Positions 43,815-52,558 of a stretch of DNA of 64,000 bases are shown here, piece by piece. The stretch spans positions 1 through 64,000 of the forward strand of contig JAHHID010000014.1 in the NCBI GenBank assembly GCA_019359015.1. Reading direction: 5' to 3'. This DNA comes from Spirirestis rafaelensis WJT71-NPBG6 (lineage in GTDB: Bacteria > Cyanobacteriota > Cyanobacteriia > Cyanobacteriales > Nostocaceae). Made by a program: the position numbers and the translations under genes. The notes beneath the pieces were generated by a model. It was not told where the DNA came from. It was given only the letters and a program-made list of their open reading frames with translations, and made no database searches. How positions within the stretch are numbered: the first letter of the stretch is position 1; each line of letters opens with the position of its first letter.

Positions 43815-45239
43815 ATGAGTGATAACAAGCAGCCTGTTAATATGCATGACCAAAACACTGACCGCATTACAAAGCAACATCTGGCTCATCGAGGAGGTAC
43901 AGGTATAGGTGGTGGCTTAGTTGGAGCGGCAATTGGTGGTTTACTCGGTCGCAAAGTTGGAGGAACTTTTGGTTGTGTAGTTGGCATCGCAGCTGGTGCA
44001 TTGGTTGGCAAGGGAACAGCCCAACGTGTTAACCGCGCTATCAGCACTATAGAAAGTGTAGCGGACGCAGCCAAGAGTGTAACTGAGGCTGTTAACGACA
44101 GTGTAAGCGGTATAGGAAATGCACTCAAGGATACAGTTGAAGAGGTCAAGCCATCTGTAGTCAGTGTAGTAAATACAGTTAAAGATACAGTTGATGAGGT
44201 CAAGCCATCTGTAGTTGGTGTAGCTAATAGTGTAGCTGAGGCTGTTAAGCAAACTTTAAACAGTGTAGAAGAAGCGCTAAAAGATACACTTGAGCAGGTG
44301 ACTGCAAACAGTGTAGAGGAAGCCGTAAAAGATACAGCGGAGGAGGTGACTGCAAACAGTGTACAAGAAGCGGTAAAAGATACAGCGGAGGAGGTCACTG
44401 TAAACAGTGTACAAGAAGCGGTAAAAGATACAGCGGAGGAGGTCAAACCCTCCCAAACAAGTGTAGAAGCGGTAAAAGATATTGAACAGGTGGACTTATT
44501 TAATAATCACAACAGCAAGCTAGATGAACCGCTAGTTACAGTGCAACCTTTAAAGTCAAGCGAGGAGCTTTTTTTTAATAATGCTGTTAACCAAAAGTTA
44601 AATTATTTACAACCATATAATAATTTCCCCGACACAGACGGAAAAGGAATTGAGTATAACAATATTCAACAAAGGCAAGAAGAATTTCCGCACTATCAAC
44701 AAGAAACTGCTTACCAGCCTAAACCCCAAAAAATTACCTTACAGAGTGACAAGATTCAAACAATTACTGCAATTATTGTCGGAGCAGTTACTCTAAGTTT
44801 TATGGGTCTATCCTTAGGATTTAGCCCCAAAGAAAAATTTTTGGTAACACAAGCATTAGATTTTAACCAAAGTATAAGTCCAACCGTAGAAACTAAACCA
44901 GAAACAGTTAATCAAGGTTGGATTTTTTTAGGCAATATCAATAACGCTTCCGATTCTAGATTGATTGGAAAACCTTTAATCAAAAATTCACAGTATACTA
45001 ATTCTCCTGTTGTGCCATCAGTAGGGTCAATAGTAACTGTAACTGTTAAACCGGGACTAAAGTTGAGGAAGAATAAACCAAATGCAGCTAAGTTTAATTA
45101 TAAAGAAAAACCTTTAGCTGTTCTTAAGCCACAAGAAAAGCTAAAGGTTCTTAAAGTAGAATTTATAACTTCCAATAGCACTCCACTTGCAAAAAAAGTT
45201 TGGGCAAAAGTCGATAGATGTAATACTGCTTGTAATTAA
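43815..45239 (+). CDS. Glycine-zipper, amphipathic repeat protein with membrane helix and SH3-like end (paralogue 3)
   Basis: A 474-residue protein. A glycine zipper lies at about 30-65 (GTGIGGGLVGAAIGGLLG, then GGTFGCVVGIAAGALVG). Residues about 75-225 are amphipathic repeats, including three near-identical 16-residue units EAVKDTAEEVTANSVQ. A disordered Gln/Asn-rich part follows, then one membrane helix (ITAIIVGAVTLSFMGLSLGF, about 317-336) and a C-terminal SH3-like domain with VTVTVKPGLKLRKNKP. This layout suggests a bitopic protein with a helical-repeat cytoplasmic part and an SH3-like domain outside. ATG 43815 is preferred to TTG 43806. Role unknown. Confidence 0.7.
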   Translation: MSDNKQPVNMHDQNTDRITKQHLAHRGGTGIGGGLVGAAIGGLLGRKVGGTFGCVVGIAAGALVGKGTAQRVNRAISTIESVADAAKSVTEAVNDSVSGIGNALKDTVEEVKPSVVSVVNTVKDTVDEVKPSVVGVANSVAEAVKQTLNSVEEALKDTLEQVTANSVEEAVKDTAEEVTANSVQEAVKDTAEEVTVNSVQEAVKDTAEEVKPSQTSVEAVKDIEQVDLFNNHNSKLDEPLVTVQPLKSSEELFFNNAVNQKLNYLQPYNNFPDTDGKGIEYNNIQQRQEEFPHYQQETAYQPKPQKITLQSDKIQTITAIIVGAVTLSFMGLSLGFSPKEKFLVTQALDFNQSISPTVETKPETVNQGWIFLGNINNASDSRLIGKPLIKNSQYTNSPVVPSVGSIVTVTVKPGLKLRKNKPNAAKFNYKEKPLAVLKPQEKLKVLKVEFITSNSTPLAKKVWAKVDRCNTACN

Positions 45240-45273
45240 GGACTTCCCAATAATCAATTATTCTTGGTAGCTT

Positions 45274-45302
45274 GTAGAGACGTTCCGGCGGAACGTCTCT
45301 AC
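45274..45302. repeat. GTAGAGACGTTCC perfect hairpin
   Basis: GTAGAGACGTTCC, loop GGC, GGAACGTCTCTAC: a perfect 13-bp stem, the best member of the GTAGAGACG family. It lies 34 bases after the paralogue 3 stop and could end that transcript. Confidence 0.75.
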
Positions 45303-45777
45303 AATATATGTGATATAATGCCCAGCAAATTGCCTATATTGAAGAATACTTGAGACTCTCAGCGAAGACAGCGAGGCTCGATTCTTGTTTCGCGGGGAGT
45401 CCAATGACCTTGCCCTCCACAAGCTTACACGGTCTGCCCGATCGCGTTTAGACTATTCAAATAGATGAGTGTTTCCTCTTTCCTACCTATGTCGCCTGTC
45501 GGCTTTGCACGTAGCTGGGGAGTACCCAATACTGGCTATCTAGGCGAATGAATTCGCAGTGCCACTATTATTGTAGCAAAAGGCTGTTTGAATGCGATTA
45601 AAATCGCACGGTTCGCTTGTATCTCAGCCCCTTTAGGGACTGAGCTTTACGCTTACCAGGAAACTTGTAAATGTAACGTTAATACAGCGTTTTACGTTTT
45701 TTCTTATGGTTGATTTGTCGGAGATTCTATTGTGTAGAATTTCCCGACAATAATTTGAGTAGCAACAATTAATTTTT
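45303..45777. other. Non-coding stretch with several hairpins, possible RNA or IS relic
   Basis: No frame of useful length. Hairpins include TGCGATTA/AAATCGCA (45593-45608) and CTCAGCCCC/GGGACTGAG (45623-45644). Leftward, codons GKRKAQSLKGLRYKRTVRF and stop can be read near 45600-45660, perhaps a piece of a lost gene. The combination could be a structured RNA or the end of a degraded insertion sequence. I cannot decide between these. Confidence 0.35.
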
Positions 45778-46044
45778 CTAGCTGCTAGAATTTCTTTTAT
45801 CTTGGTTGTTTTGCTGTTGGTTCATTTTGTACTCATTTTTTTCCAAAAGTCTCTGAGTAGTGATGAGAACAACAATTAGCAATAAAAGCTGAATCTGCCA
45901 AGGCGCTAAGACCAAACTTATAATTAGGCTGATAACTGCAAATATGCCTGCAAAATAGGCGATTTCATCGGCACTTTTTTTAAAGATATAGCCAGTTATC
46001 AAACCAGTGAAGAGTGGTATCAAAAAAGACAAAACCATTTCCAA
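45778..46044 (-). CDS. Small membrane protein, 88 aa
   Basis: An 88-residue protein with three hydrophobic segments (VLSFLIPLFTGLITGYIF, YFAGIFAVISLIISLVLAPW and LLLLIVVLITT) and a polar Lys/Gln/Asn-rich C-terminus. No family recognised. It is divergent from tex, with about 230 bases between that must hold both promoters. Confidence 0.6.
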   Translation of the reverse strand: MEMVLSFLIPLFTGLITGYIFKKSADEIAYFAGIFAVISLIISLVLAPWQIQLLLLIVVLITTQRLLEKNEYKMNQQQNNQDKRNSSS

Positions 46045-46274
46045 CGAACCTCTGAACTAGAAGTAGAGCGTTGCTCTGAGAATATGAACATTTTTTGGAA
46101 GTGTACTTAACTTTACGTCCAAAAAGGTTTTCAGTACAACACTTAAGTTAAAACCACAGCGTATAAAATAGGAATTCCGGAATCGTGATTTAACTTAGCT
46201 TAACACTTTACCTTCCGCTGCGATCGCCATTTAGCATATTACCTTAGAAATATATTTTCGCTCCTTAACACTTG

Positions 46275-48434
46275 ATGTTGAACATTCCTCAATTACTGGC
46301 AACTGAACTAGACCTTAGACTTAATCAGGTGCAAAACGCGCTAGAGCTATTCGCGGAGGGTGCGACAATTCCCTTTATTGCACGTTACCGCAAAGAGCGC
46401 ACCGACGAAATGAATGAAGTGCAATTGCGTGATGTTGCCGATAGGTATACTTACTTACAAGAACTGGAAGAAAGGAAAGCGGCGATTTTGAAAGCGATCG
46501 CTGAACAAGGTAAACTCACTGATGAACTGAAAGCAAAAATTGAATTCTGTTTACAAAAGACGGAGCTTGAGGATTTATACTTACCCTATCGACCAAAGCG
46601 ACGCACTCGCGCTACTATCGCTAGAGAAAAGGGACTCGAACCTTTAGCAGAATTTATCAAGTCGCTAAATGTTAAGAATGGTGTAGGGGCTTCACTAGAA
46701 GAAGAAGCAGCCAAGTATATTTCCGAAACTCAGGGAGTGAAGACAGCAGAGGAAGCACTTAAAGGTGCGGCTGACATCTTAGCGGAAGAGGTGGCAGAAA
46801 AAGCTCGTTTGCGTGCATATGTCCGGGAATATCTCTTAGAAGAAGGAGTATTTGTCTCTCGCATCAAAGATAAGCATCCCGAAGGGACAACCAAGTTTGA
46901 AATGTACCGCGACTATAAAATTCGCGTGCCAAATATCGCACCGCATAATATGCTGGCGTTGTGTCGCGGTGAAGCTGAAGAAATATTACACTTTGAAATT
47001 TCCTTTGATGAAGATGTGGTACTTTCTTACTTAGAGTCGCAGGAAATTCACTCAAAGCAGCGTGTAATTAGAAATTTTTATCAGGATATGCTCAAAGATG
47101 CATTCAATCGCCTGATGAAAACTTCTTTGGTAAGCGAGGTAATTTCTGAAAAGAAACTCTATGCAGATATTGAGTCAATCAAAACATTTGAAACGAATCT
47201 GCGAGAGTTATTACTATCTGCGCCAGCGGGAATGAAACCAACTTTGGCGATAGATCCGGGGTTTAGAACTGGATGCAAAGTTGCAGTACTCGACGAAACG
47301 GGGCAATTTTTAGAATATCAAGCGGTGTTTCCCCACCAAGCAGCAGAACAACGCGCTAAAGCTGCACAAACCATCAAAAAGTTGATGGAAAAATATAAGA
47401 TAGAATTGATTGCGATCGGTAATGGTACAGCTTCGCGAGAGACAGAAGAGTTTGTCTCGGAAGTTTTGCAAACAATGGAACGCAAACCAATTAAGGTGAT
47501 GGTAAATGAGTCAGGTGCATCTATATATTCTGCCAGCAAACTTGCAGGTGAAGAGTTCCCCGAATTAGATGTTACTGTACGCGGTGCGATTAGTATCGGG
47601 CGCCGTTTGCAAGATCCACTAGCGGAACTTGTGAAAATTGACCCGAAATCGATTGGTGTGGGACAATATCAACACGATGTCGATCAAAAGTTGTTGAAAA
47701 AGAAGTTAGATGAAACTGTAGAAAGCTGCGTAAACTATGTTGGCGTGGATTTGAACACCGCATCAAAGGAACTTCTAACTTTTGTATCGGGAATTACCTC
47801 AACCGTAGCGAACAATATCGTTAAATATCGCAACGAGAACGGTGCATTTAAAAATCGCCGCCAACTGTTGAAAGTTCCCAAATTGGGACCAAAAGCCTTT
47901 GAACAAGCAGCGGGTTTTCTTCGCATTCGCGGTGGTGACAACCCTTTAGATAATACGGCAGTGCATCCAGAAAGTTACTCATTGGTGCAGGCGATCGCAT
48001 CCGATTTAGGTGTACCCTTACAACAGGTAACGGAAATTGCCGAAAAGTTGAAAAAAACCAACTTGAAAAAATACGTCACCGACACGATTGGTGAACCCAC
48101 CCTGCGTGACATCAAGAGCGAACTAGAAAAGCCAGGAAGAGATCCGCGTGCTGAATTTAAGTATGCCACCTTCAAAGAGGGAATCAAAGAAATTTCTGAT
48201 TTAAAAATGGGGATGGAATTAGAAGGTATCGTTACCAACGTCGCCAACTTCGGCGCATTTGTCGATATCGGTGTGCATCAAGATGGTTTGGTGCATATAT
48301 CCCAACTTGCTGATAGATTCGTAGACGATCCGAATAAAGTTGTGAAGGTGGGACAAGTTGTGAAAGTGCGAGTTATGGAAGTTAACGAGAAATTGAAGCG
48401 GATTGGTTTGTCAATGAAGTCTGTTAAGCAGTAA
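46275..48434 (+). CDS. tex: Tex-family RNA-binding transcription accessory protein
   Basis: A 719-residue cytosolic protein with the full Tex layout: N-terminal helical domain with EGATIPFIARYRKERT (about 30), YqgF/RNase-H-like domain with LAIDPGFRTGCKVAVLD (about 325-430), helix-hairpin-helix region with YVGVDLNTASKELL (about 490-560) and a C-terminal S1 RNA-binding domain (GIVTNVANFGAFVDIGVHQDGLVHISQL, about 650-715). Tex/YhgF binds RNA and influences transcription and virulence genes in other bacteria. ATG 46275 is taken; a TTG is directly before it. A hairpin follows the stop. Confidence 0.95.
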   Translation: MLNIPQLLATELDLRLNQVQNALELFAEGATIPFIARYRKERTDEMNEVQLRDVADRYTYLQELEERKAAILKAIAEQGKLTDELKAKIEFCLQKTELEDLYLPYRPKRRTRATIAREKGLEPLAEFIKSLNVKNGVGASLEEEAAKYISETQGVKTAEEALKGAADILAEEVAEKARLRAYVREYLLEEGVFVSRIKDKHPEGTTKFEMYRDYKIRVPNIAPHNMLALCRGEAEEILHFEISFDEDVVLSYLESQEIHSKQRVIRNFYQDMLKDAFNRLMKTSLVSEVISEKKLYADIESIKTFETNLRELLLSAPAGMKPTLAIDPGFRTGCKVAVLDETGQFLEYQAVFPHQAAEQRAKAAQTIKKLMEKYKIELIAIGNGTASRETEEFVSEVLQTMERKPIKVMVNESGASIYSASKLAGEEFPELDVTVRGAISIGRRLQDPLAELVKIDPKSIGVGQYQHDVDQKLLKKKLDETVESCVNYVGVDLNTASKELLTFVSGITSTVANNIVKYRNENGAFKNRRQLLKVPKLGPKAFEQAAGFLRIRGGDNPLDNTAVHPESYSLVQAIASDLGVPLQQVTEIAEKLKKTNLKKYVTDTIGEPTLRDIKSELEKPGRDPRAEFKYATFKEGIKEISDLKMGMELEGIVTNVANFGAFVDIGVHQDGLVHISQLADRFVDDPNKVVKVGQVVKVRVMEVNEKLKRIGLSMKSVKQ

Positions 48435-48448
48435 AATCTCAGCATTTT

Positions 48449-48474
48449 ACCCTTCCCCGTTTCCCAGGAAGGGT
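48449..48474 (+). terminator. Terminator-like hairpin after tex
   Basis: ACCCTTCC (48449-48456), a 10-base loop and GGAAGGGT (48467-48474), then ATTTCTTGTATT. Eight-bp stem 15 bases after the stop codon. Confidence 0.6.
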
Positions 48475-48610
48475 ATTTCTTGTATTATTAATCATACCGC
48501 GAAATTCTGGCTTAATTTGACAATATTGCACATTATGTGTCTAATAAAAAGTTAGGACTCGCGTTCTGGCTTTAATTCAGTTTATAATCTCAGCTTTAGG
48601 AGGAGCAGCG

Positions 48611-49045
48611 ATGTCTTCCATTGAGGATAACAAAATAATTGGTAGACGGTGGCTGGAACTCATAAATGAGCACAAAATTGAGGAGATATGCTCCATGACT
48701 GCCCCGACTTGGAGGATGCATGGTGGGGCGCCAGGAATGCCCCCTGGACCGGAAGGGGTTCGCAAACTCTTTAATTCAATCGGACCTATCGATCAAAAAT
48801 GGACGATTGAAGACGTAATTGCTGAGGGTGACAAAGTTGTCGTACGTGCGACCAACACCTGCGTCCAGGAGAGTTTCTTTGGGATACCTGGTCGTGGTCA
48901 GCGGCAAACGTTCACGGCTACGTTTATTCATTCGATTGCTGACGGTAAGATAACTGAAACCTGGCGAAACGCTGATGATCTTGGGCGGCTTTTTCAGCTT
49001 GGTGCAAAGATTTCGCCGGGAACGTCCGAGCAGCCTTCTGTGTAG
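48611..49045 (+). CDS. SnoaL-like/NTF2-like polyketide-cyclase family protein
   Basis: A 144-residue protein of the NTF2-like alpha+beta barrel type. It starts IEDNKIIGRRWLELINEHKIEEI, has GPEGVRKLFNSIGPIDQKWTIEDVIAEGDKVVVR in the middle and FIHSIADGKITETWRNADDLG at the end, the usual SnoaL/ester-cyclase landmarks. Small hydrophobic-molecule binding or isomerisation is typical; no polyketide genes are nearby. An almost perfect ribosome binding site (AGGAGGAGC) lies 7-8 bases before ATG 48611, unusually strong for this window. Confidence 0.8.
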   Translation: MSSIEDNKIIGRRWLELINEHKIEEICSMTAPTWRMHGGAPGMPPGPEGVRKLFNSIGPIDQKWTIEDVIAEGDKVVVRATNTCVQESFFGIPGRGQRQTFTATFIHSIADGKITETWRNADDLGRLFQLGAKISPGTSEQPSV

Positions 49046-49370
49046 GTGGGATTTCACCGGACTTAAACCTTTTTGATTAATAATTATTAAATTATTTTGG
49101 CTTTTGCTACAACATAGGTGAAGTCAACGACAGCAGCCGTTAGGCGATCGCAAAATACACTGTAAATAACCACAATCTTGGCAACAACACTTTATTAATG
49201 AATTTGCTTCTCCCATCTAAATCATAGGGTAAGCGCTCTAACTATGTCGTTGTAGCGGACAGATACGTGAAGAAATTCAATAACTACTTCAGGGAAAATC
49301 CAAAAACATTTACTCAGTGCAAGTGTAGTAGAAAATAATAAATTGTGACTATTCAGATGAGAAATAAGAA
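49046..49370. other. Intergenic region, no gene seen
   Basis: No frame, repeat or strong hairpin. AT-rich with one GCGATCGC-like site at about 49144. Promoter of the following ferredoxin gene expected. Confidence 0.4.
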
Positions 49371-49730
49371 ATGGCAGTTTATAAAGTTCGACTCATCAAT
49401 TCTGCAATTGGGTTAGATCGCACAATTGAAGTACCCCATGACGAATATATCCTTGATATAGCCGAAGACATCGGTATCCGCTTACCATCTGGGTGCAAAC
49501 AAGGCGAATGTTCCGCGTGTATCGCCAAACTCATCAGTGGCGAAGTCGATCAAAGTGAGCAAAAATTTCTACGTCAGCAAGAAATCCAAGCTGGATATAC
49601 GATTACCTGTCTAGCTTACCCTCTGTCTGATTGCACCTTAGAAACTCATCAGGAACAAGTCTTGTATAAATCATCGCTTTACTTCAAATCTGAAGCTACA
49701 AAATCAGACGATACAAGCAATAATATTTAA
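49371..49730 (+). CDS. Plant-type [2Fe-2S] ferredoxin, second isoform
   Basis: A 119-residue ferredoxin starting MAVYKVRLINSAIGLDRTIEV. Ligands are C-x4-C-x2-C in GCKQGECSAC (about 44-52) and a fourth Cys in TITCLAYP. The KVRLINSAIG opening and the SGEVDQSEQKFL segment resemble heterocyst ferredoxin FdxH (electron donor to nitrogenase), though the C-terminus is longer (VLYKSSLYFKSEATKSD...) and the loop residues differ. I therefore do not assign fdxH. It may be a relative used under particular growth conditions. No nif genes are in the window. Confidence 0.85.
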   Translation: MAVYKVRLINSAIGLDRTIEVPHDEYILDIAEDIGIRLPSGCKQGECSACIAKLISGEVDQSEQKFLRQQEIQAGYTITCLAYPLSDCTLETHQEQVLYKSSLYFKSEATKSDDTSNNI

Positions 49731-49879
49731 CTTTAATTCTACCGACTTACTTAATTTTTTCACATACCAGCCAAATGGCATAAGACAAATCTACCTTGTT
49801 AGGGAGGTTAAAACCTAAGCGTTTAGTCGAAGATAGTTTTAGAACGTTGAAAGAATCTTTGGTTCTTAGGTGAAAAAAA

Positions 49880-50281
49880 ATGTTGTTAGGAACCTTTTTT
49901 ATAACGCTAGCTACAGCCTTAAGCCTGCTAATTGTTGATTTAGTTGTGCCAGGTGTTAACATTGCTAACTTTCCGGCTGCTTTAATTGCTGCTTTAGTAG
50001 TTGGTTTAATCAATGGTTCAGTTAAGCCAGTTCTGTCTGCCTTATCTTTACCACTTAATTTCTTGAGCTTTGGAGCATTTTCTCTAGTTGTAAACGGTCT
50101 GTGTTTTACATTAGCAGCATTTTTGGTTCCTGGGTTTAGCGTTCACGGAATTATCGGTTTTATTCTCGGTCCAGTTGTTTTATCTTTTGCTAACACATTC
50201 ATCAGCAAATACTTTGCCGAGAAAAATCTGGCTTTGAATAGCGGTGACGTTAAAACCCAAGGTGAATTACCTTCAAGGTAA
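49880..50281 (+). CDS. Phage-holin-family (4TM) small membrane protein
   Basis: A 133-residue membrane protein with four hydrophobic helices and the PF04020-type pattern: LIVDLVVPGVNI, LIAALVVGLINGSVKPVLSALSLPLNFLSFG and LAAFLVPGFSVHGIIGFILGPVVLS. The motif N-G-S/x-V-K-P is characteristic. Despite the family name these are chromosomal proteins of unknown role, often stress-related. AAAAAA precedes the ATG. Followed by a small hairpin of the TAGAGAC type (50294-50323). Confidence 0.8.
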   Translation: MLLGTFFITLATALSLLIVDLVVPGVNIANFPAALIAALVVGLINGSVKPVLSALSLPLNFLSFGAFSLVVNGLCFTLAAFLVPGFSVHGIIGFILGPVVLSFANTFISKYFAEKNLALNSGDVKTQGELPSR

Positions 50282-50447
50282 TTGTTTGTTGGAATAGAGA
50301 CGCTCCTTAGTATTATGTCTCTATCCCAAATAAATCTAAAGGCTTGAAGCATACCTCTGAATTAAGCTAATTCCTAACATGGAGTTGATAATTCAGTAGC
50401 TTCGATAAAAAGTAAGTAAATAAAATTAAAATAGTAGCAGTCCTACC

Positions 50448-50636
50448 ATGAAAATAGTTCGTTTTCTTCTTGGTCTTCTTGTGCCTCCCTTAGGCGTTTT
50501 CTTAACAGTTGGTGTTGGTCCAACTTTACTAATTAATGTTTTACTAACCCTTCTAGGTTGGGTTCCTGGTAGTATTCATGCAGTTTGGGTCATAGCTAAA
50601 CGCGAAGAAGCTTTAGATAGGCAGGAACCGATTTAG
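50448..50636 (+). CDS. YqaE/Pmp3-family small membrane protein
   Basis: A 62-residue protein of two helices: LLGLLVPPLGVFLTVGVGPTLLINVLLTLLGWVPGSIHAVWVI. The L-x-P-P-L-x-V-F and G-W-x-P-G-x-I-H-A-x-W motifs define the Pmp3/YqaE family, linked to membrane potential and salt or cold stress in other organisms. Located after the holin-like gene on the same strand. Confidence 0.9.
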   Translation: MKIVRFLLGLLVPPLGVFLTVGVGPTLLINVLLTLLGWVPGSIHAVWVIAKREEALDRQEPI

Positions 50637-50754
50637 TAAAGTTTTTACGTTTGATGAATCTTCTCTCTTAACAAGGAAATAAATTTTGGGCGGACTAATA
50701 TTAAGTCCGTTCTTTTAATTGTTAGTTATAACTTGTTCTGCCCTTAAGCGCTTT

Positions 50755-50876
50755 AGCCTAGGGCTATACAAACAAAGCCCACCTTGTCCTGAGGGGCACG
50801 CTTCGCGAAGGTGGGCTTAATATCTAAAAGCCTGCGTAGGCAGGCTTTGTTCGTATAGCCCTACCCTTATAGGGTA
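50755..50876. repeat. Palindromic element, copy B
   Basis: GGGCTATACAAACAAAGCCC (from 50761) pairs with GGCTTTGTTCGTATAGCCC (50843-50861). Inner parts form two smaller hairpins (AGCCCACCTT.../...AAGGTGGGCTT and AAGCCTGCGTAGGCAGGCTT). Same family as 33437-33539 and 58046-58153. It lies between two genes and could terminate transcription from either side. Confidence 0.75.
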
Positions 50877-50882
50877 GGTGCT

Positions 50883-51668
50883 TTATTTGTGAGATTTATC
50901 AGAATGTTCTCTATCTTTAAACGCGTTAACCGCTGTTGACAACAACTCGCGCAAGATTAGTTTTACCTGGCGTTCTTTTTTAGCGATCGAAGAACCGGCT
51001 TCACCCAGTTTATCTTCTAACTGCGATCGCTGTTGCGCTACTTGTATAGCTACTGATTCTGCTTGCGGACGAGCTTTGTCATACCAAGTCTTAGCCTCGT
51101 CTAAATAGCCTTTAACCTCTTCACCGCGTCCGCCATAACGTGCAGCTAAATTAGCTCTGACAATGGCTAGCTGCGCTTGCAATTGAGCGTAACGTTTCTG
51201 TAATAATGCCGCTTCATCGCTGTTTTTAATTGTGTTGACAGCAGAATCAATCACAGTTTGGCTATTAGTATTTTCTTTGCCGGTCTGTTCCACTTCTGTT
51301 AAAATGCCATCAATTTCTTGCTGAAGTTGTTCTTCTTCATTATCCAGTTTTGCCTGGAGTTGCTTCATTTCAGCTTGAGTTTTAGCAATGGCTTCATGTC
51401 TTTTGCTATTAACAGCTTCCAACGCTCCTTCAATTGAGGCTGTCACTTCTTCTTTGACTTCGCTACCTTTTTCTTGTAAGTTTTCAATCACGGTAGAAAC
51501 AGCTTCTCTGACAATGGTGCGAAGTTCTGTAGAACCTTCTTTAAACTCAGAGGTGACTTGAGAAACTGCGGCTTTGACAATTTCTCGAATGCGATCGGCT
51601 CTAAGTTGTCCGGCTTCTTTAGCTTGTTTGATGTCGGTTGTAATTTGTTCTTTGATATTGTTAGGCAT
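50883..51668 (-). CDS. Coiled-coil, apolipoprotein-like helical protein
   Basis: A 261-residue protein (MPNNIKEQITTDIKQAKEAG...), nearly all alpha-helical and charged. Residues about 15-95 show an 11-residue amphipathic period (VKAAVSQVTSEFKEGS, TIVREAVSTVIENLQEKGSE); residues about 100-145 are a long coiled coil with Gln/Glu heptads; the rest is Ala/Gln/Lys-rich helix. No signal peptide. The frame extends to 51824 but that extension is AT-rich and implausible, and ATG 51668 is better placed. Composition recalls histone-H1-like or LEA-like stress proteins. Function unknown. Confidence 0.7.
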   Translation of the reverse strand: MPNNIKEQITTDIKQAKEAGQLRADRIREIVKAAVSQVTSEFKEGSTELRTIVREAVSTVIENLQEKGSEVKEEVTASIEGALEAVNSKRHEAIAKTQAEMKQLQAKLDNEEEQLQQEIDGILTEVEQTGKENTNSQTVIDSAVNTIKNSDEAALLQKRYAQLQAQLAIVRANLAARYGGRGEEVKGYLDEAKTWYDKARPQAESVAIQVAQQRSQLEDKLGEAGSSIAKKERQVKLILRELLSTAVNAFKDREHSDKSHK

Positions 51669-51865
51669 GGAACTATTTCGCTGTAGATAATTTGAATCTC
51701 TAAAATTTAAAATTTTTAGACATGATGTTCTATTTCCATTCTGGCGCAGTATTTTCTTGCTTGACACTTCCTTTAGGTAGAAAAATAGTAGCAATTTGCT
51801 TACTTGTATGAGGTTACACTTCATGAGATAATTATTATCTACCTAGTAGGAAATAATAATAAAAT

Positions 51866-52090
51866 ATGTGGCTAGTAAATGTTACTTGTTCAGATGATGC
51901 TTGGAAGCGCTCTACGGTGGAATTTAAAGCTATGACAGATAAGTATCAAGGCAATTGTATTTCTTCTAAGAGAATGCCTGATGGTACACGGATTATGGGA
52001 TATAAAATTGAGGATATCAGTGATGCTGAAGCTTTTCAGGATGAATGTGCAAGTTTAGCTGAATTTACGGCTTACTTTGAGTCGCTTTGA
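51866..52090 (+). CDS. Hypothetical protein, 74 aa
   Basis: A 74-residue soluble protein (MWLVNVTCSDDAWKRSTVEFK...ECASLAEFTAYFESL). It looks like a small alpha/beta domain and has a weak resemblance to ferredoxin-like stress folds, but no family is recognised. It stands between the coiled-coil gene (divergent) and the cytochrome gene (same strand, 74 bases on). Confidence 0.5.
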   Translation: MWLVNVTCSDDAWKRSTVEFKAMTDKYQGNCISSKRMPDGTRIMGYKIEDISDAEAFQDECASLAEFTAYFESL

Positions 52091-52164
52091 AAGCAGTAAT
52101 AATTACCCAACTGCAAAACTACTACAGCATTTTTATATTCTTTCTTTTTTAAAGGTCTAGTAAA

Positions 52165-52497
52165 GTGAAAAAGCATCTGATAATCTTGCTGATATTGATT
52201 TTGTTAAATGTTAATTTCATATCTCCCGCTTTAGCAGCCGATACAGTTAACGGTACACAAATTTTTAGCGTTCATTGCGCTGGCTGCCATATCAATGGTA
52301 GCAATATTATCAGGCGCGGTAAGAACTTGAAAATGAAAGCGCTAAAGAAAAATAACATGGATTCAATAGAGGCGATCGCATCCATTGTAACTAACGGCAA
52401 AAACAATATGTCGGCTTATAAAGATCGCTTAACTGAACAGCAAATTCAAGATGTAGCTGCATACGTTCTCGAACAAGCAGAAAAAGACTGGCGTTAA
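52165..52497 (+). CDS. Cytochrome c6-like monohaem cytochrome
   Basis: A 110-residue exported c-type cytochrome. Signal peptide at residues 1-24 (LIILLILILLNVNFISPALA), then one haem-binding CAGCH (about 38-42) and an axial Met in NNMSAYKDRL (about 84). The segment LKKNNMDSIEAIASIVTNGKN and the end IQDVAAYVLEQAEKDW match cytochrome c6 (PetJ) of the thylakoid lumen, which carries electrons from cytochrome b6f to photosystem I. Differences in the haem-following loop (CHINGSNIIRRG) suggest a c6B/c6C-type isoform. Start GTG 52165. Confidence 0.85.
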   Translation: MKKHLIILLILILLNVNFISPALAADTVNGTQIFSVHCAGCHINGSNIIRRGKNLKMKALKKNNMDSIEAIASIVTNGKNNMSAYKDRLTEQQIQDVAAYVLEQAEKDWR

Positions 52498-52558
52498 CAT
52501 ATGAATTAAATTTCACTTTTACCTTTTCCCACTTACTTCATTACTCATAAACTTTAAA

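Noticed and set aside
43310-44446. Long reverse-strand frames opposite the amphipathic-repeat genes (43310-43645, 43886-44446)
   Set aside because: Shadows of the repetitive plus-strand codons; Thr/Ser/Ala/Leu-rich low-complexity products without start signals.
45360-45470. Considered RNase P RNA, tmRNA and cobalamin riboswitch for the structured gap
   Set aside because: None of the diagnostic conserved blocks of these RNAs is present in readable order.
49371-49730. Assignment of this ferredoxin as fdxH
   Set aside because: N-terminus is similar, but the cluster loop (CKQGECSAC) and the long C-terminus differ, and no nif genes are in the window.
51669-51824. Upstream extension of the coiled-coil protein
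   Set aside because: AT-rich, Cys/Asn/Phe-containing stretch unlike the rest of the protein; ATG 51668 is better.
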